From: an uncultured Clostridia bacterium
Lineage (GTDB): Bacteria; Bacillota; Clostridia; Peptostreptococcales; Anaerovoracaceae
NCBI GenBank assembly: GCA_945830395.1
Contig: CALZYE010000001.1
Span: forward strand, 1 to 64,000
Reading direction: 5' to 3'
DNA: 64,000 bases
Shown piece after piece: positions 44,148 to 53,644 of the stretch. Positions within the stretch are counted from its first letter, which is position 1; the number at the start of each line of letters is the position of its first letter. The notes below the pieces were generated by a model. It did no database searches. It saw only the letters and a program-made list of their open reading frames with translations, and was not told the origin of the DNA. The position numbers and the translations under genes are program-made.

Positions 44148-45095
44148 ATGACAGAGACAGGAAACAGGCGACAACTTAATGACAGAAAAACTTACAGGCA
44201 GGGATTAGCGGCGGCTTTGGGATGCAGCACACTGTGGGGCTTGATTCCTATATACTGGCAGAGCCTCAGACCCATAAATTCCGAAGTAATAATCTTGTAC
44301 AGAATTGTTATGATGGCAATAGTATGCTTTATAGGCTCTGTTATCTTCTATGGTTTCAAGGAAACCATAAAGCCTTTAATTTCAGATAAAAAACTTATTT
44401 TAACCCATATAGCTACGGGTATATTAATCACTGCAAACTGGAGCCTGTACATATGGGCAGTTAATGCAAACTTTGTTATTCAGACCTGTATGGGATATTT
44501 TCTTGAACCTCTGGTTGTTTGTGCTTTCGGGGTGGTGATTTTTAAAGAGAAATTAAATAAAAGCAAGAAAGCGGCCCTAATAATGGCACTTCTTGGGCTT
44601 GGGGTTATGGTGGCAGGCTATAAAGAAATTCCTCTCATTGCACTCGGTCTTGCAGGAACATTTTCAGTCTATGCAGCCATAAAGAAAAATGTTAAAACAA
44701 AGCCTATGCAGTCGCTCTTTTATGAAACATTATTCCTGCTTCCTATAGCGCTGCTTTTAATCGTCAGAATGGAAACGGCAGGTAACGGTGCATTGGCCGT
44801 GTGCAGCGCAGGCGGAGCATCTTTGTTAAGCGGACTTTTTTCCGTTAAATTTTTGCTTCTTTTGTTAAGCGGACTTTTTACGGCAATTCCACTGGGGCTG
44901 TTTTCCCTTGCAGCGACAAAATTACCTCTTGTGACCCTTGGGCTTACGGAATATATGTCTCCGTCACTCAGTCTGATTTTAGGAATATTTCTTTTCAAGG
45001 AACCGTTTGATTCAATTCAGTTTACAGCCTTTGTTTTGATATGGATAGGACTTTCATTTTTCACTTACGGAGAAGTGAAAGATGACAGAAGATGA
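44148..45095 (+). CDS. rarD: RarD-type EamA family transporter
   Basis: The protein has 315 residues, with AGGAGTAAG before the ATG. About ten membrane helices are arranged as two EamA halves. The N-terminus LGCSTLWGLIPIYWQSL and the HxA-like NWSLYIWAVN segment are typical of RarD, which has been linked to chloramphenicol sensitivity in other bacteria but whose substrate is unclear. It lies 43 bases after polC and ends before a strong terminator, so it may be the last gene of the long operon. Confidence 0.88.
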   Translation: MTETGNRRQLNDRKTYRQGLAAALGCSTLWGLIPIYWQSLRPINSEVIILYRIVMMAIVCFIGSVIFYGFKETIKPLISDKKLILTHIATGILITANWSLYIWAVNANFVIQTCMGYFLEPLVVCAFGVVIFKEKLNKSKKAALIMALLGLGVMVAGYKEIPLIALGLAGTFSVYAAIKKNVKTKPMQSLFYETLFLLPIALLLIVRMETAGNGALAVCSAGGASLLSGLFSVKFLLLLLSGLFTAIPLGLFSLAATKLPLVTLGLTEYMSPSLSLILGIFLFKEPFDSIQFTAFVLIWIGLSFFTYGEVKDDRR

Positions 45096-45139
45096 ACTTT
45101 TTTAAAGGAAAACCGCTTTTAAAAATTTATAGGCACTGA

Positions 45140-45170
45140 AAAAGGTACCGAATGCTTATCGGTACCTTTT
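45140..45170. terminator. Bidirectional terminator between rarD and trpS
   Basis: AAAAGGTACCGA (45140-45151) pairs with TCGGTACCTTTT (45159-45170) around a 7-base loop. It serves the plus-strand operon and convergent trpS. Confidence 0.85.
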
Positions 45171-45176
45171 CGGGTG

Positions 45177-46178
45177 CTAAAGTCCAAGTCCGAAATTGTC
45201 CTTTACCCGCTTCATTACTTTTTCTGCAATTTCGTTTGCTCTTTCGGCGCCGTTTCTCAAATCTGAAATCAGTTCTTGGGAATGGCGAATTTCTTCATAA
45301 CGATTTTGAATAGGCGCAAGGGCTTCCTGAACTATTCCGACCAAATCTTTTTTGAAATCTCCGTAGCCCTTTCCCTTGTAGGAAACTTCTATATCTTTGA
45401 AACTTTCACCTGTGAGTACGCTGTAAATACTCATGAGATTACTTATTCCGGGCTTGTTTTCAATATCAAATCGCAGGATGCCCTCAGAGTCCGTAGTCGC
45501 CTTCATTATGGATTTTTTAATTTTGTTTGGCGTATCGAGCAGGGAGATTGTACTGTGAATATTTGTAGCGGATTTGCTCATTTTTTTAGTAGGATCATCC
45601 AATGCCATAATTCTCGCGCCTGCCTTCATAAATCTTCCTTCCGGAATTACGAAGGTCTCATTTCGCGTATTATTTACGCGCTTTGCAATGTCTCTGCATA
45701 GCTCCACATGCTGTTTCTGATCGTTTCCCACAGGAACAATATTTGTATCGTATAATAAGATGTCGGCTGCCATAAGTATAGGGTAGCAGAAAAGTCCTGT
45801 GGGAGCAGATTCCTGCATATTGCTCTTGGCTTTGAATTGAGTCATTCTTGAAAGCTCTCCCGTATAAGAGCTGCATGTCAAAATCCAGTTCAGCTCCGCA
45901 TGACCGGGTACATCAGATTGTACGAAGAGAATTGATCTCTTCGGATCGAGTCCGACTGCGATGTAAAGAGCAGATAGGTCTAAAATGTGTTCTCTGAGAG
46001 ATTTAGGATCCTGAGGAACTGTAATTGCGTGCATATCCACAACGCAGTAGATACATTCGTTATCATCCTGAAGTTCTATGAACTGCTTAATGGCACCTAA
46101 ATAATTGCCTAAATGGAGATTGCCTGACGGCTGAATCCCGGAAAAAACCCTGGGTTTATTTGTGTTTGTCTTTAACAT
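45177..46178 (-). CDS. trpS: Tryptophanyl-tRNA synthetase
   Basis: The protein has 333 residues. The start chosen is the ATG at 46178, which has GAGGAAAG upstream; an ATG at 46193 lies within that site. It is a class I synthetase: the HIGH-type motif is PSGNLHLGNY, and the KMSKS loop is KKMSKS near residue 200. It charges tRNA-Trp, whose gene is at 62758. A promoter lies close by, leaving a leader too short for a T-box. Confidence 0.96.
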   Translation of the reverse strand: MLKTNTNKPRVFSGIQPSGNLHLGNYLGAIKQFIELQDDNECIYCVVDMHAITVPQDPKSLREHILDLSALYIAVGLDPKRSILFVQSDVPGHAELNWILTCSSYTGELSRMTQFKAKSNMQESAPTGLFCYPILMAADILLYDTNIVPVGNDQKQHVELCRDIAKRVNNTRNETFVIPEGRFMKAGARIMALDDPTKKMSKSATNIHSTISLLDTPNKIKKSIMKATTDSEGILRFDIENKPGISNLMSIYSVLTGESFKDIEVSYKGKGYGDFKKDLVGIVQEALAPIQNRYEEIRHSQELISDLRNGAERANEIAEKVMKRVKDNFGLGL

Positions 46179-46236
46179 TTTATCTTTCCTCATCTTTAAT
46201 GTATATTTATTCTTTATAAAAATTTCACATGAAGTC

Positions 46237-46265
46237 AGTATATCACTTGTATTTTAACGGGTCAA
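46237..46265 (-). promoter_or_regulatory. trpS promoter
   Basis: On the minus strand TTGACC (46265-46260), a 17-base spacer and TATACT (46242-46237). Confidence 0.75.
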
Positions 46266-46339
46266 GAAATGGATATAAGCGGTGTAAACAATAAAAAATC
46301 AAATACTGTAAATGCTGAATCTCATTTCGGGGATGCCTC

Positions 46340-47803
46340 TCACGAGTTGATTTTTCCGGGTTTCCAAAACGAGCGGGTAAGTAAAATAACTATCGGATAG
46401 AGCTCCAATCTTCCTGCAAGCATAAGTACGGAGAATCCCAGCTTTGCCAAAGGTGAAAAAATACTGAAGTTATTCTCTGTCAACATGCCGAATGCCGTTC
46501 CGTTGGTGCTGAGGGCTGCGATTACACCGCTGAAGGTAGTCTCCATATCTGAATTTTCCAGAGATATTAAGATGCTCCCCAACATGAAAACCGCAAAGTA
46601 CAGCAGGACAAAAGATGTGATTGAAGACGCCATTTCAGCAGAAAGCGGTTTTTTTTCAAACATCACAGGTTTAATTGCCTTAGGGTGGATCCTCTTGTAA
46701 ATTCCTCTGATGATTAATTTATAGATGACTACGAATCTGATAACCTTTATTCCTCCGCCGGCACTGAAGGTACAACCGCCTATAAGCGTGAGAACTAAAA
46801 GTAGCATTTTAGTAAAGGAAGGCCAATTTGATAAATTTGTCATTTTGAAGCCTGTGGTTGTTCCGAAGGAGATAACCTGCATGAAACCGTAACTTATTCC
46901 ATCTGCCGCACCTTTGAACATTCCGCTTTTTATAAGCGAAATGCTTGCCAAAATCCCACCGGCTAAGAAGATGAGCAGGTAAACCCTGACTTCGTAGTTT
47001 TTTATTGCGGTTTTCAGCTTTTTCCTGTACATCAGAAAGAATGCAAAATAGTTCAGCCCTCCTGTAAGAGCAGCCATAGTTAGAATGACCTGAGCATACC
47101 TTGTAATCATGTAATTTCCCTGAGTGGCGCTGAAGCTTATTACACCTGAGGTCGATACGGCAGACAGCGTATGTATCAGAGCATAGTAAAGAGACATTCT
47201 GGAGGGAATAAGCAATATGAAAAATATCAAGGTCTCCATAACATATATTATGGCTATGATTTTTGCTACATCTTCAAACTTAGGAGCCAGTTTCTCCAGG
47301 TCAGGACCGGGGATTTCGATTATTGCAAGCTTTTGCGCGCCTATTCCAAGGTAGGGCAGGATTGCAGCGGAAAATATTATTACGATGAGACCTCCCAACC
47401 ATCCTGTTATGGTTTTCCAGAGGAGCAGGGAGTGAGGCAGAGCTTCTTTCAATGCAGAGCTTCCCGTGGTGGTCCATCCGGCTGCGGATTCAAATACACT
47501 GTCGATTAAGGAGTATCCGTGATTTGCCGTTAGGTATGGCATGGCGCCCAGCATTATTATGAAAACCCAACAAAAAAGTATAAGGGTAAAACCTTCATCA
47601 GGTTTATACTTCCTGGAAACATACTTTATTTTCCTCATACCCATACCTGCACACAGGCAGATTATTGCCATTAAACAAAATGAGGTTGCACATTTCTGCT
47701 CGTTGTAATAGAAGGCCATTACTGCAGGAGGAAGCATGGCAGATCCCTCTAAAATAAGCAGAAAGCATATTATTTTTAAAATAGATTTATTACTTAAATG
47801 CAT
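46340..47803 (-). CDS. TrkH-family potassium channel subunit, copy 1
   Basis: The protein has 487 residues. It is a polytopic membrane protein with the four pore-loop repeats of the TrkH/KtrB family: WTTTGSSA, SAVSTSGVIS, FGTTTGFK and LSTNGTAFG. Loop two departs from the common TGGF form but keeps a filter glycine. It forms a K+ pore gated by TrkA-type RCK subunits. It is the third gene of a trkA-trkH-trkH set, 39 bases after copy 2. Confidence 0.9.
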   Translation of the reverse strand: MHLSNKSILKIICFLLILEGSAMLPPAVMAFYYNEQKCATSFCLMAIICLCAGMGMRKIKYVSRKYKPDEGFTLILFCWVFIIMLGAMPYLTANHGYSLIDSVFESAAGWTTTGSSALKEALPHSLLLWKTITGWLGGLIVIIFSAAILPYLGIGAQKLAIIEIPGPDLEKLAPKFEDVAKIIAIIYVMETLIFFILLIPSRMSLYYALIHTLSAVSTSGVISFSATQGNYMITRYAQVILTMAALTGGLNYFAFFLMYRKKLKTAIKNYEVRVYLLIFLAGGILASISLIKSGMFKGAADGISYGFMQVISFGTTTGFKMTNLSNWPSFTKMLLLVLTLIGGCTFSAGGGIKVIRFVVIYKLIIRGIYKRIHPKAIKPVMFEKKPLSAEMASSITSFVLLYFAVFMLGSILISLENSDMETTFSGVIAALSTNGTAFGMLTENNFSIFSPLAKLGFSVLMLAGRLELYPIVILLTRSFWKPGKINS

Positions 47804-47842
47804 TTTAAATCCCTTAATTATATTTTAGTGTACTTTATACGA

Positions 47843-49312
47843 TCATACTTTATCCGGATTCCAGTAATAAGGTGAGAAAATCATCAAAAGTGTGAAAAGC
47901 TCCAATCTGCCGGCAATCATCAATATGGATAGTACGAGCTTGGAAAAGTCGGAAAATATGTGAAACCCGCCTGCAGGTCCCACCATATTGAAGCCCAATC
48001 CTATATTGTTCAGGCAGGAAAGAACCCCGGAAAATGTTGTTATTAAATCGAAATCGTTTATGGAAATCAAAAGACATCCCGAAAAAATTGTGAAGAAGTA
48101 CAGAAACATAAAATTCGATATGTTTGTGCTGACTTCCTGAGGAAGTTCCTTTTTATCGATAGAAATAACAAAAATCCTGTTGGGATGGAGTTTCTTTGAA
48201 ATTCCCCTTTGAATAAGCCGCAGGGAAGTGAGAATTCTCAAAACCTTCGGTCCTCCTGCAAGGGAGGAAGTACAGCCTCCTATGAGCATCACAGACAGGA
48301 GCAGCATCTTTGAGAATGTGGGCCATGAATTGAAATCTGTCATACGCTGTCCTGCGGTGGATATGAACGAACTCACCTGAAAGAAGCTTGCCGTTACGGC
48401 TTCATAGGGCGTTGGGAAAGTTCCGTATATATAGGTGTTTACACTGATTAACATGCCGGCTGAGGCGATAAAACCAATATAAAATTTAAATTCGGTATTT
48501 TTTTTGAAGTTTTTTATTCCATATTTATTTATTCCCAGCCATAAGTTTAAATTTGAACCTGCAATAATCATGAAAGCAATGAAAACCCAGTGGATAAAAG
48601 GACTTTTGAAATGTGAAATGCCGTCGTTATATGTTGAAAATCCTCCGGTTCCAATGGTGCTCAATCCATGAATTACGGCATCGAATAAGGACATTTTGCC
48701 CATGGAAAGCAGCACGATAAGACTCAGGGTCAAAAATACATATAGTTTGAACAATTTTGAAACCGTACCGTGAAACCTCAGCGAAAATTTGCCTACCTGC
48801 TGAAGTGACAGCTGGTGTCTTGCAAGCTTATGTCCCTGAACACTTGAGAAGGGAAGTACGAAGGCGGTAAAAAGTATAATGCCCGCACCTCCGATCCAGA
48901 CAGCGCAAGAACGCCAAAGCAGGATGGATTTCGGCATCGTTTTGATGTCTCGTATTATTGAAGCTCCCGTAGTGGTGAAACCTGAGCAGGTTTCAAAAAA
49001 GGAATCTATAAAGCTTGGAACAGCTCCGCTGGCAAAGGCGGGAACAGCCCCGATAAGAGAGGCAATTATCCATGCCAGAGAAACTATTAAAAACCCGTCT
49101 CTCACTTTAACCTTGCTTTTAGAAGGGGGAACTGATATTACAATTATATTTCCCACCAAAACGCTTATCACTATTGTAAGCAAAAATGGTATCGTCTGTC
49201 TTGATTCGTGGAAATATATACTGGTAATCAGGGCAGGAACCATTGAGATTCCTATTGCGGTCAATACAAACCCCAGTACACGATAAGCATTTTTTTTATT
49301 TACTACTGACAT
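47843..49312 (-). CDS. TrkH-family potassium channel subunit, copy 2
   Basis: The protein has 489 residues and begins 11 bases after the trkA stop. It has the same architecture as the neighbouring copy, with pore loops FTTTGASI, STIGTGGFS, FISTAGQR and LNNIGLGF, closer to the classic TrkH filter in loop two. Being next to trkA, it is the more likely primary partner. The two copies may form homodimers or a mixed dimer with different ion selectivity or affinity. Confidence 0.9.
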   Translation of the reverse strand: MSVVNKKNAYRVLGFVLTAIGISMVPALITSIYFHESRQTIPFLLTIVISVLVGNIIVISVPPSKSKVKVRDGFLIVSLAWIIASLIGAVPAFASGAVPSFIDSFFETCSGFTTTGASIIRDIKTMPKSILLWRSCAVWIGGAGIILFTAFVLPFSSVQGHKLARHQLSLQQVGKFSLRFHGTVSKLFKLYVFLTLSLIVLLSMGKMSLFDAVIHGLSTIGTGGFSTYNDGISHFKSPFIHWVFIAFMIIAGSNLNLWLGINKYGIKNFKKNTEFKFYIGFIASAGMLISVNTYIYGTFPTPYEAVTASFFQVSSFISTAGQRMTDFNSWPTFSKMLLLSVMLIGGCTSSLAGGPKVLRILTSLRLIQRGISKKLHPNRIFVISIDKKELPQEVSTNISNFMFLYFFTIFSGCLLISINDFDLITTFSGVLSCLNNIGLGFNMVGPAGGFHIFSDFSKLVLSILMIAGRLELFTLLMIFSPYYWNPDKV

Positions 49313-49323
49313 GTAAGCTCCTA

Positions 49324-50673
49324 TTAATTCTTGGTTTTCATGAGTTTTTCAACTTTGCTCAGACCGCTTAAAAGAGTGAAAATCGTAAGCCTGTCATTTA
49401 GTTTGATGGTTGTTTCGCCGTTAGGTATTATTATCTTATCACCGCGTTTTATGGCGGCAAACAGAATTTCCTTCGGAAGTTCAAGTTCCTTCAGGGGCTT
49501 ACCGATAATGTGCATCTTTGAATTTGCAACGACCTCCATAATCTGAGCCTGTCCTTGAATTAAGAAAGAGGACAGAACACGCTTTGAACCCTGTATATAT
49601 CTTAAAATGTTACTGGCGCTTATGTCCAGCGGATTAAGAACCATATCCACACCCATTTTTTCCACCAGTCCCATATAATTTTCATGGCTGACTTTGGCAA
49701 TTACATCATCGATTCCGTGCTGCTTTGCACTCAGTGAAAGTAAAAGGTTCTCCTCATCATATCCAGTTGCTGTAACAAAAGCGTCCATTTCGTTTAGATT
49801 TTCCTCTTCAAGAAGGTCTATATCCGTGCCGTCTGCATGAAGGACCATTACCTTTCCAAGATGAGTGGAAAGGTATCTGCAGCGCTCAATGTCTTTTTCT
49901 ACCAGCTTAACTGTGGCGCCGAAATCAGAAAGCTTTTCTGCCAAGTAATATCCCGTTTTTCCGCCGCCTATAATCATGACTTTATGTATGTTGGTATACT
50001 TTCCTTCTTCTCGCGTCTGTCGGTGCAGGTCCTGAATCTGCTCCCTGCTGCCCACTGCGTATATGAAATCACCATTACAGATTTTATCTTCACCGTGAGG
50101 TACTATAATTTTTCCGTTTCGCGAAAGTGCCGCTATCAAAATATTCGGAAGTACTTCGTTTACTTCAGGCATGGTCAATCCTGCAAGGGAAGGAAATCTT
50201 CTTGTGGGAAACTCCGTCATGGCGAAGCCTCCGCTGGTGAAAATGCCGTTGCTCAGGGTATATTTTTCAGCCAGATATTTGTATATCTCCACGGTTATGG
50301 ACATGTCGGGATTAACTATGTGATCGATGTCCATAGCATTTTTTATGAAGGTGAACTGGTTCATGTGCTCCGGCTCTCTCACCCTTGCGATTACGCGCCT
50401 GCAGCCGAGTTTTTTCGCAAAAGAGGCTATGACTATGTTGGATTCATCGTTTTCGGTACATGCGAGAAGGTAGTCGATATTCTTTATGTTAACGCTTTCC
50501 AGTGTGGAAATCTTTCTTCCGTCATCATTTATGGTCATAAGCTCAAACTGCTGAGACAGTTTTCTCAGAATCTTATCATTTCTATCTATTACAGTTATGG
50601 CATGATCCCCCACGACCAAAGCTTCCGCCACTCTGCATCCCAGTTTTCCGGCACCTACAATTACTACATTCAT
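49324..50673 (-). CDS. trkA: Trk system regulatory protein TrkA
   Basis: The protein has 449 residues, with GAGGATGTTTAATA before the ATG. It has two tandem RCK units, each with an N-terminal Rossmann NAD(H)-binding motif (VIVGAGKLGCRVAEAL at 4-19 and IIGGGKTGYYLAEKL near 230) and a C-terminal regulatory domain. It sits on the cytoplasmic side of TrkH and gates K+ uptake in response to nucleotides. It heads the three-gene operon, driven by a promoter at 50754-50726. Confidence 0.95.
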   Translation of the reverse strand: MNVVIVGAGKLGCRVAEALVVGDHAITVIDRNDKILRKLSQQFELMTINDDGRKISTLESVNIKNIDYLLACTENDESNIVIASFAKKLGCRRVIARVREPEHMNQFTFIKNAMDIDHIVNPDMSITVEIYKYLAEKYTLSNGIFTSGGFAMTEFPTRRFPSLAGLTMPEVNEVLPNILIAALSRNGKIIVPHGEDKICNGDFIYAVGSREQIQDLHRQTREEGKYTNIHKVMIIGGGKTGYYLAEKLSDFGATVKLVEKDIERCRYLSTHLGKVMVLHADGTDIDLLEEENLNEMDAFVTATGYDEENLLLSLSAKQHGIDDVIAKVSHENYMGLVEKMGVDMVLNPLDISASNILRYIQGSKRVLSSFLIQGQAQIMEVVANSKMHIIGKPLKELELPKEILFAAIKRGDKIIIPNGETTIKLNDRLTIFTLLSGLSKVEKLMKTKN

Positions 50674-50725
50674 TATTAAACATCCTCGTAAAAATCGTCA
50701 TGTTTTTAACTTCTGAAATAAATTA

Positions 50726-50770
50726 ATTCTATATCTGAAACTTCATTTTTGCAAGGGGTTTTGTTATAAT
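50726..50770. promoter_or_regulatory. Divergent promoters of the trk operon and the HAD gene
   Basis: Minus strand: TTGCAA (50754-50749), 17 bases, TAGAAT (50731-50726) toward trkA. Plus strand: TTGT-TATAAT extended -10 (50765-50770) toward the HAD phosphatase gene. Confidence 0.6.
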
Positions 50771-50808
50771 ATAGTAAATAATGCCTCAGTTGAAATAAGG
50801 AATAGAAA

Positions 50809-51672
50809 ATGAGCAAGAATATAAAAATGATTGCCCTGGATTTGGATGGAACTACTTTTGACAGCAGAGGGAATATTTCCGAGGAAACTTTAGAGTCTCT
50901 GAAATGGGCCCACATTAACGGACTTCATGTTGTGGTATGCACAGGAAGGGTTTGGGATAAGCTTCCCATGGGAGTATTCAAAATAAAGGGACTGGAATAT
51001 GTTATAACCTCTAACGGAGGAATGATTACAGATGTCATAAGGGAAAAAGTGATATATGAAAATCCCATATCCCCTGAATATGTGGAAAAGGTTATGAAGA
51101 TCCTAAATGATGAAGGATTTTCTGTTGAGGTATCCGTCGATGTGTCTATAGGCGGCAGAGCGTACATAGACGCACGAGAATATCATCATATTAAGGAGAA
51201 GGGATCTGATTTCAGAAGCCCTGAATATGTTTTAAATACGAGAAATCCTGTCGATGAGCTTCATAAATTTGTGCTGAAAAACAAACTCCATGTTGAGAAC
51301 ATAAATATGGTATTTCAAAATATGTCTGACCAAAGACGAATGGAGCAGGTTTTCGGCAAAATGTCAGGTATCACTATGACTTCATCTTTCCATAATAACC
51401 TGGAAATAGGAGGTGAAACCACCACCAAAGCCAGCGCTCTGTCGTTTCTGTTAGAAAAATTGGGTTTGACGCATAAGAACTTGATGGCATTCGGTGACAG
51501 TCCAAACGACCTGTCCATGATTCAGATGGCAGAGATAGGAGTTGTCATGGGAAATGCCGGAGAACATATGAAATGTCACGGCGATTTTGTAACCCTGTCA
51601 AATGATGAAAACGGGGTTTCATTTGCAATAAGAAAACTGTTGACAAAGAATGGGAAAAATTGTATATTTTAA
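50809..51672 (+). CDS. Cof-type HAD superfamily phosphatase
   Basis: The protein has 287 residues, with AAGGAATAG before the ATG. HAD motif I is ALDLDGTTFD (nucleophile Asp near residue 10), with a threonine motif II (VVCTGR) and motif IV GDSPNDLSMI. The large type-IIB cap domain places it in the Cof/YbiV group, which dephosphorylates sugar phosphates or cofactors; the substrate is not predictable. It stands alone on its transcript or leads into yraN, 82 bases downstream. Confidence 0.9.
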   Translation: MSKNIKMIALDLDGTTFDSRGNISEETLESLKWAHINGLHVVVCTGRVWDKLPMGVFKIKGLEYVITSNGGMITDVIREKVIYENPISPEYVEKVMKILNDEGFSVEVSVDVSIGGRAYIDAREYHHIKEKGSDFRSPEYVLNTRNPVDELHKFVLKNKLHVENINMVFQNMSDQRRMEQVFGKMSGITMTSSFHNNLEIGGETTTKASALSFLLEKLGLTHKNLMAFGDSPNDLSMIQMAEIGVVMGNAGEHMKCHGDFVTLSNDENGVSFAIRKLLTKNGKNCIF

Positions 51673-51753
51673 ATATGGATAGGATGCCTTTGAGAAACGA
51701 GAACCGCTATATGCAGGCTTGTTGTTGTGCTGAAAGCACGGAGGGGTGTCGAA

Positions 51754-52086
51754 ATGCAAGACAAAAAATTACTGGGATATTACGGCGAAGAGATGGCAGC
51801 GGGAATGTTGTATGCCCAGGGGTATGAGATTCTGGAGCGTAACTTCAGATGTAAATTCGGGGAAGCGGATATAATATGCAGAAATTCAAAGGAACTTTTC
51901 GTAGTAGAAGTAAAGACACGAACTTCCATGAAGTATGGAAGAGCTGCAGAAAGTGTGGGAAGGGATAAGCAGAACAGATTGAAAAAAATAGGAAGCTGGT
52001 ACATGCTTTCCAATAAAATAGATAATCTCTCAATAAGGTTTCAAGTGGTTGAAATTATGATAAGACAAAATTATTTTTGTTTCTGA
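51754..52086 (+). CDS. yraN: YraN/UPF0102 family protein
   Basis: The protein has 110 residues. The start is the ATG at 51754 after CGGAGGGGTGTCGAA. It has the family's nuclease-like fold with GEADII and VVEVKTRTS (a D...ExK metal site like Holliday-junction resolvases). Function is not proven. It lies just before comM and dprA, as in many Bacillota, which suggests a role with DNA uptake or repair. Confidence 0.9.
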   Translation: MQDKKLLGYYGEEMAAGMLYAQGYEILERNFRCKFGEADIICRNSKELFVVEVKTRTSMKYGRAAESVGRDKQNRLKKIGSWYMLSNKIDNLSIRFQVVEIMIRQNYFCF

Positions 52087-52108
52087 TTCATGAAAGGAGG
52101 GATTACAG

Positions 52109-53644
52109 ATGCTGTCGAAGATCAATACGGCCGCCTTAAGCGGACTGAACGCAATGCCGGTTTCCGTAGAAACAGATATTACAAGAGGAATGCCCGGGTT
52201 TTATATTGTGGGGCTTGCGGATGTAACGATTAAAGAAGCGAGGGAAAGAATACGCTCGGCTATAATCAATTCAGGATATGAATTTCCCGTGGAAAGAATT
52301 GTAATAAATATCTCTCCTGCATATATCAGGAAGAGAGGAAGTTATTTCGACCTGCCTATGGCAATGGGAATTTTGGCAGATACGAGGCAGATTATGACGG
52401 ACGAATTAGAGTCTTGGGGCTTTGTAGGAGAACTCTCTCTGGATGGGAAGTTAAAGAAGGTTGACGGGCTGTTGTCTATGCTTATGGCACTTAGAGATAA
52501 CGCTGAATGCCGCGTCAATAAGATAGTTGTTCCTGCCGGAAACAGTGAAGAAGCCGGGCTCATTTCAGATATGGAAGTGTACGCTGCAGAAAGCCTGCTG
52601 GAGATTTTGGATCATTTCAATAAAAACTCACAGCTTAGGAAAATAGTTCCGTTCAGAATTTCTCAGGTTAATAAGGATATTAAACAGGACTTTCATGATG
52701 TTAAAGGACAAGAGGAGGCAAAGCGTGCCATAATGATTGCCGTTGCAGGGGGCCACGGAATTTTAATGACCGGAAGCCCTTCCACGGGAAAGACGATGCT
52801 TGCAGAGCGAATTCCCGGCATAATGCCTGCTCTTGATTTTGATGAAATCCTTGAAGTTACCAAAATATATTCTGTTTCAGGGCATCTTGGCGAAATTAAT
52901 CCGTTAGCCTGCGTAAGACCCTTCAGAAGACCTCATCACAAGATTACGGGAGCTTCTTTAATTGGCGGCGGGGCGGTACCCATGCCGGGCGAAATAACTC
53001 TCGCCAATAAAGGAGTTTTGTTTTTAGATGAGTTTGGAGAGTTTGATAGAAATGTAATCGACTTGCTAAGGCAGCCTTTGGAGGACAAAAAAATAGATAT
53101 TTCAAGGCTGGGAACCGGATATACATATCCTGCCGATTTTCTGTTGGTGGCGGCAATGAATCCATGCAAATGCGGTTATTACGGAGATGAACAACGGGAA
53201 TGCACCTGTAGTCCCGGAGAAATCCAAAGATACAGAAATAAAATATCAGGTCCGATAATGGACAGAATAGATATTCATATAAGGCTTCACAACATAAAAT
53301 ATGAGGAATATGTCAGCGGTAGTTCTCTCAGCTCTAAAGAAATGAGATGCGGTATAGAAACCGCAAAGAAGATACAACATGAGAGATTTACAGGCACATC
53401 TATATCATCTAACGGTCAAATGACCATGAAAATGATTGAAAAATATGTTTCTCTGGGTGAATGTGAAGAGGAATTTTTAAAGGATGCATATAAAAAGTAC
53501 ATACTGAATCCAAGAACTTTGACTAAAATTAAAAAAGTTGCGCGAACTATTGCCGATTTGCGAAAATCGAAGAATGTGGAGCTGATGGATTTATCAGAAG
53601 CAATCCGATATAGAGAGGAGGGCTTTGATGAAAAATTACATTGA
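52109..53644 (+). CDS. comM: ComM/YifB family Mg-chelatase-like AAA ATPase
   Basis: The protein has 511 residues, with AAAGGAGGGATTACAG before the ATG. An N-terminal Lon-like (ChlI) domain precedes an AAA+ core with Walker A TGSPSTGKTML (near residue 225) and Walker B VLFLDEFGEF, then a zinc-ribbon-like CKCGYYGD and a C-terminal domain. ComM-type helicases promote branch migration during natural transformation. It overlaps dprA by 17 bases, supporting a joint role in handling incoming single-stranded DNA. Confidence 0.93.
   Translation: MLSKINTAALSGLNAMPVSVETDITRGMPGFYIVGLADVTIKEARERIRSAIINSGYEFPVERIVINISPAYIRKRGSYFDLPMAMGILADTRQIMTDELESWGFVGELSLDGKLKKVDGLLSMLMALRDNAECRVNKIVVPAGNSEEAGLISDMEVYAAESLLEILDHFNKNSQLRKIVPFRISQVNKDIKQDFHDVKGQEEAKRAIMIAVAGGHGILMTGSPSTGKTMLAERIPGIMPALDFDEILEVTKIYSVSGHLGEINPLACVRPFRRPHHKITGASLIGGGAVPMPGEITLANKGVLFLDEFGEFDRNVIDLLRQPLEDKKIDISRLGTGYTYPADFLLVAAMNPCKCGYYGDEQRECTCSPGEIQRYRNKISGPIMDRIDIHIRLHNIKYEEYVSGSSLSSKEMRCGIETAKKIQHERFTGTSISSNGQMTMKMIEKYVSLGECEEEFLKDAYKKYILNPRTLTKIKKVARTIADLRKSKNVELMDLSEAIRYREEGFDEKLH

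Noticed and set aside
46194..46339. T-box leader for trpS
   Set aside because: The promoter at 46265-46237 leaves a leader of only about 50 bases, with no specifier hairpin or antiterminator.
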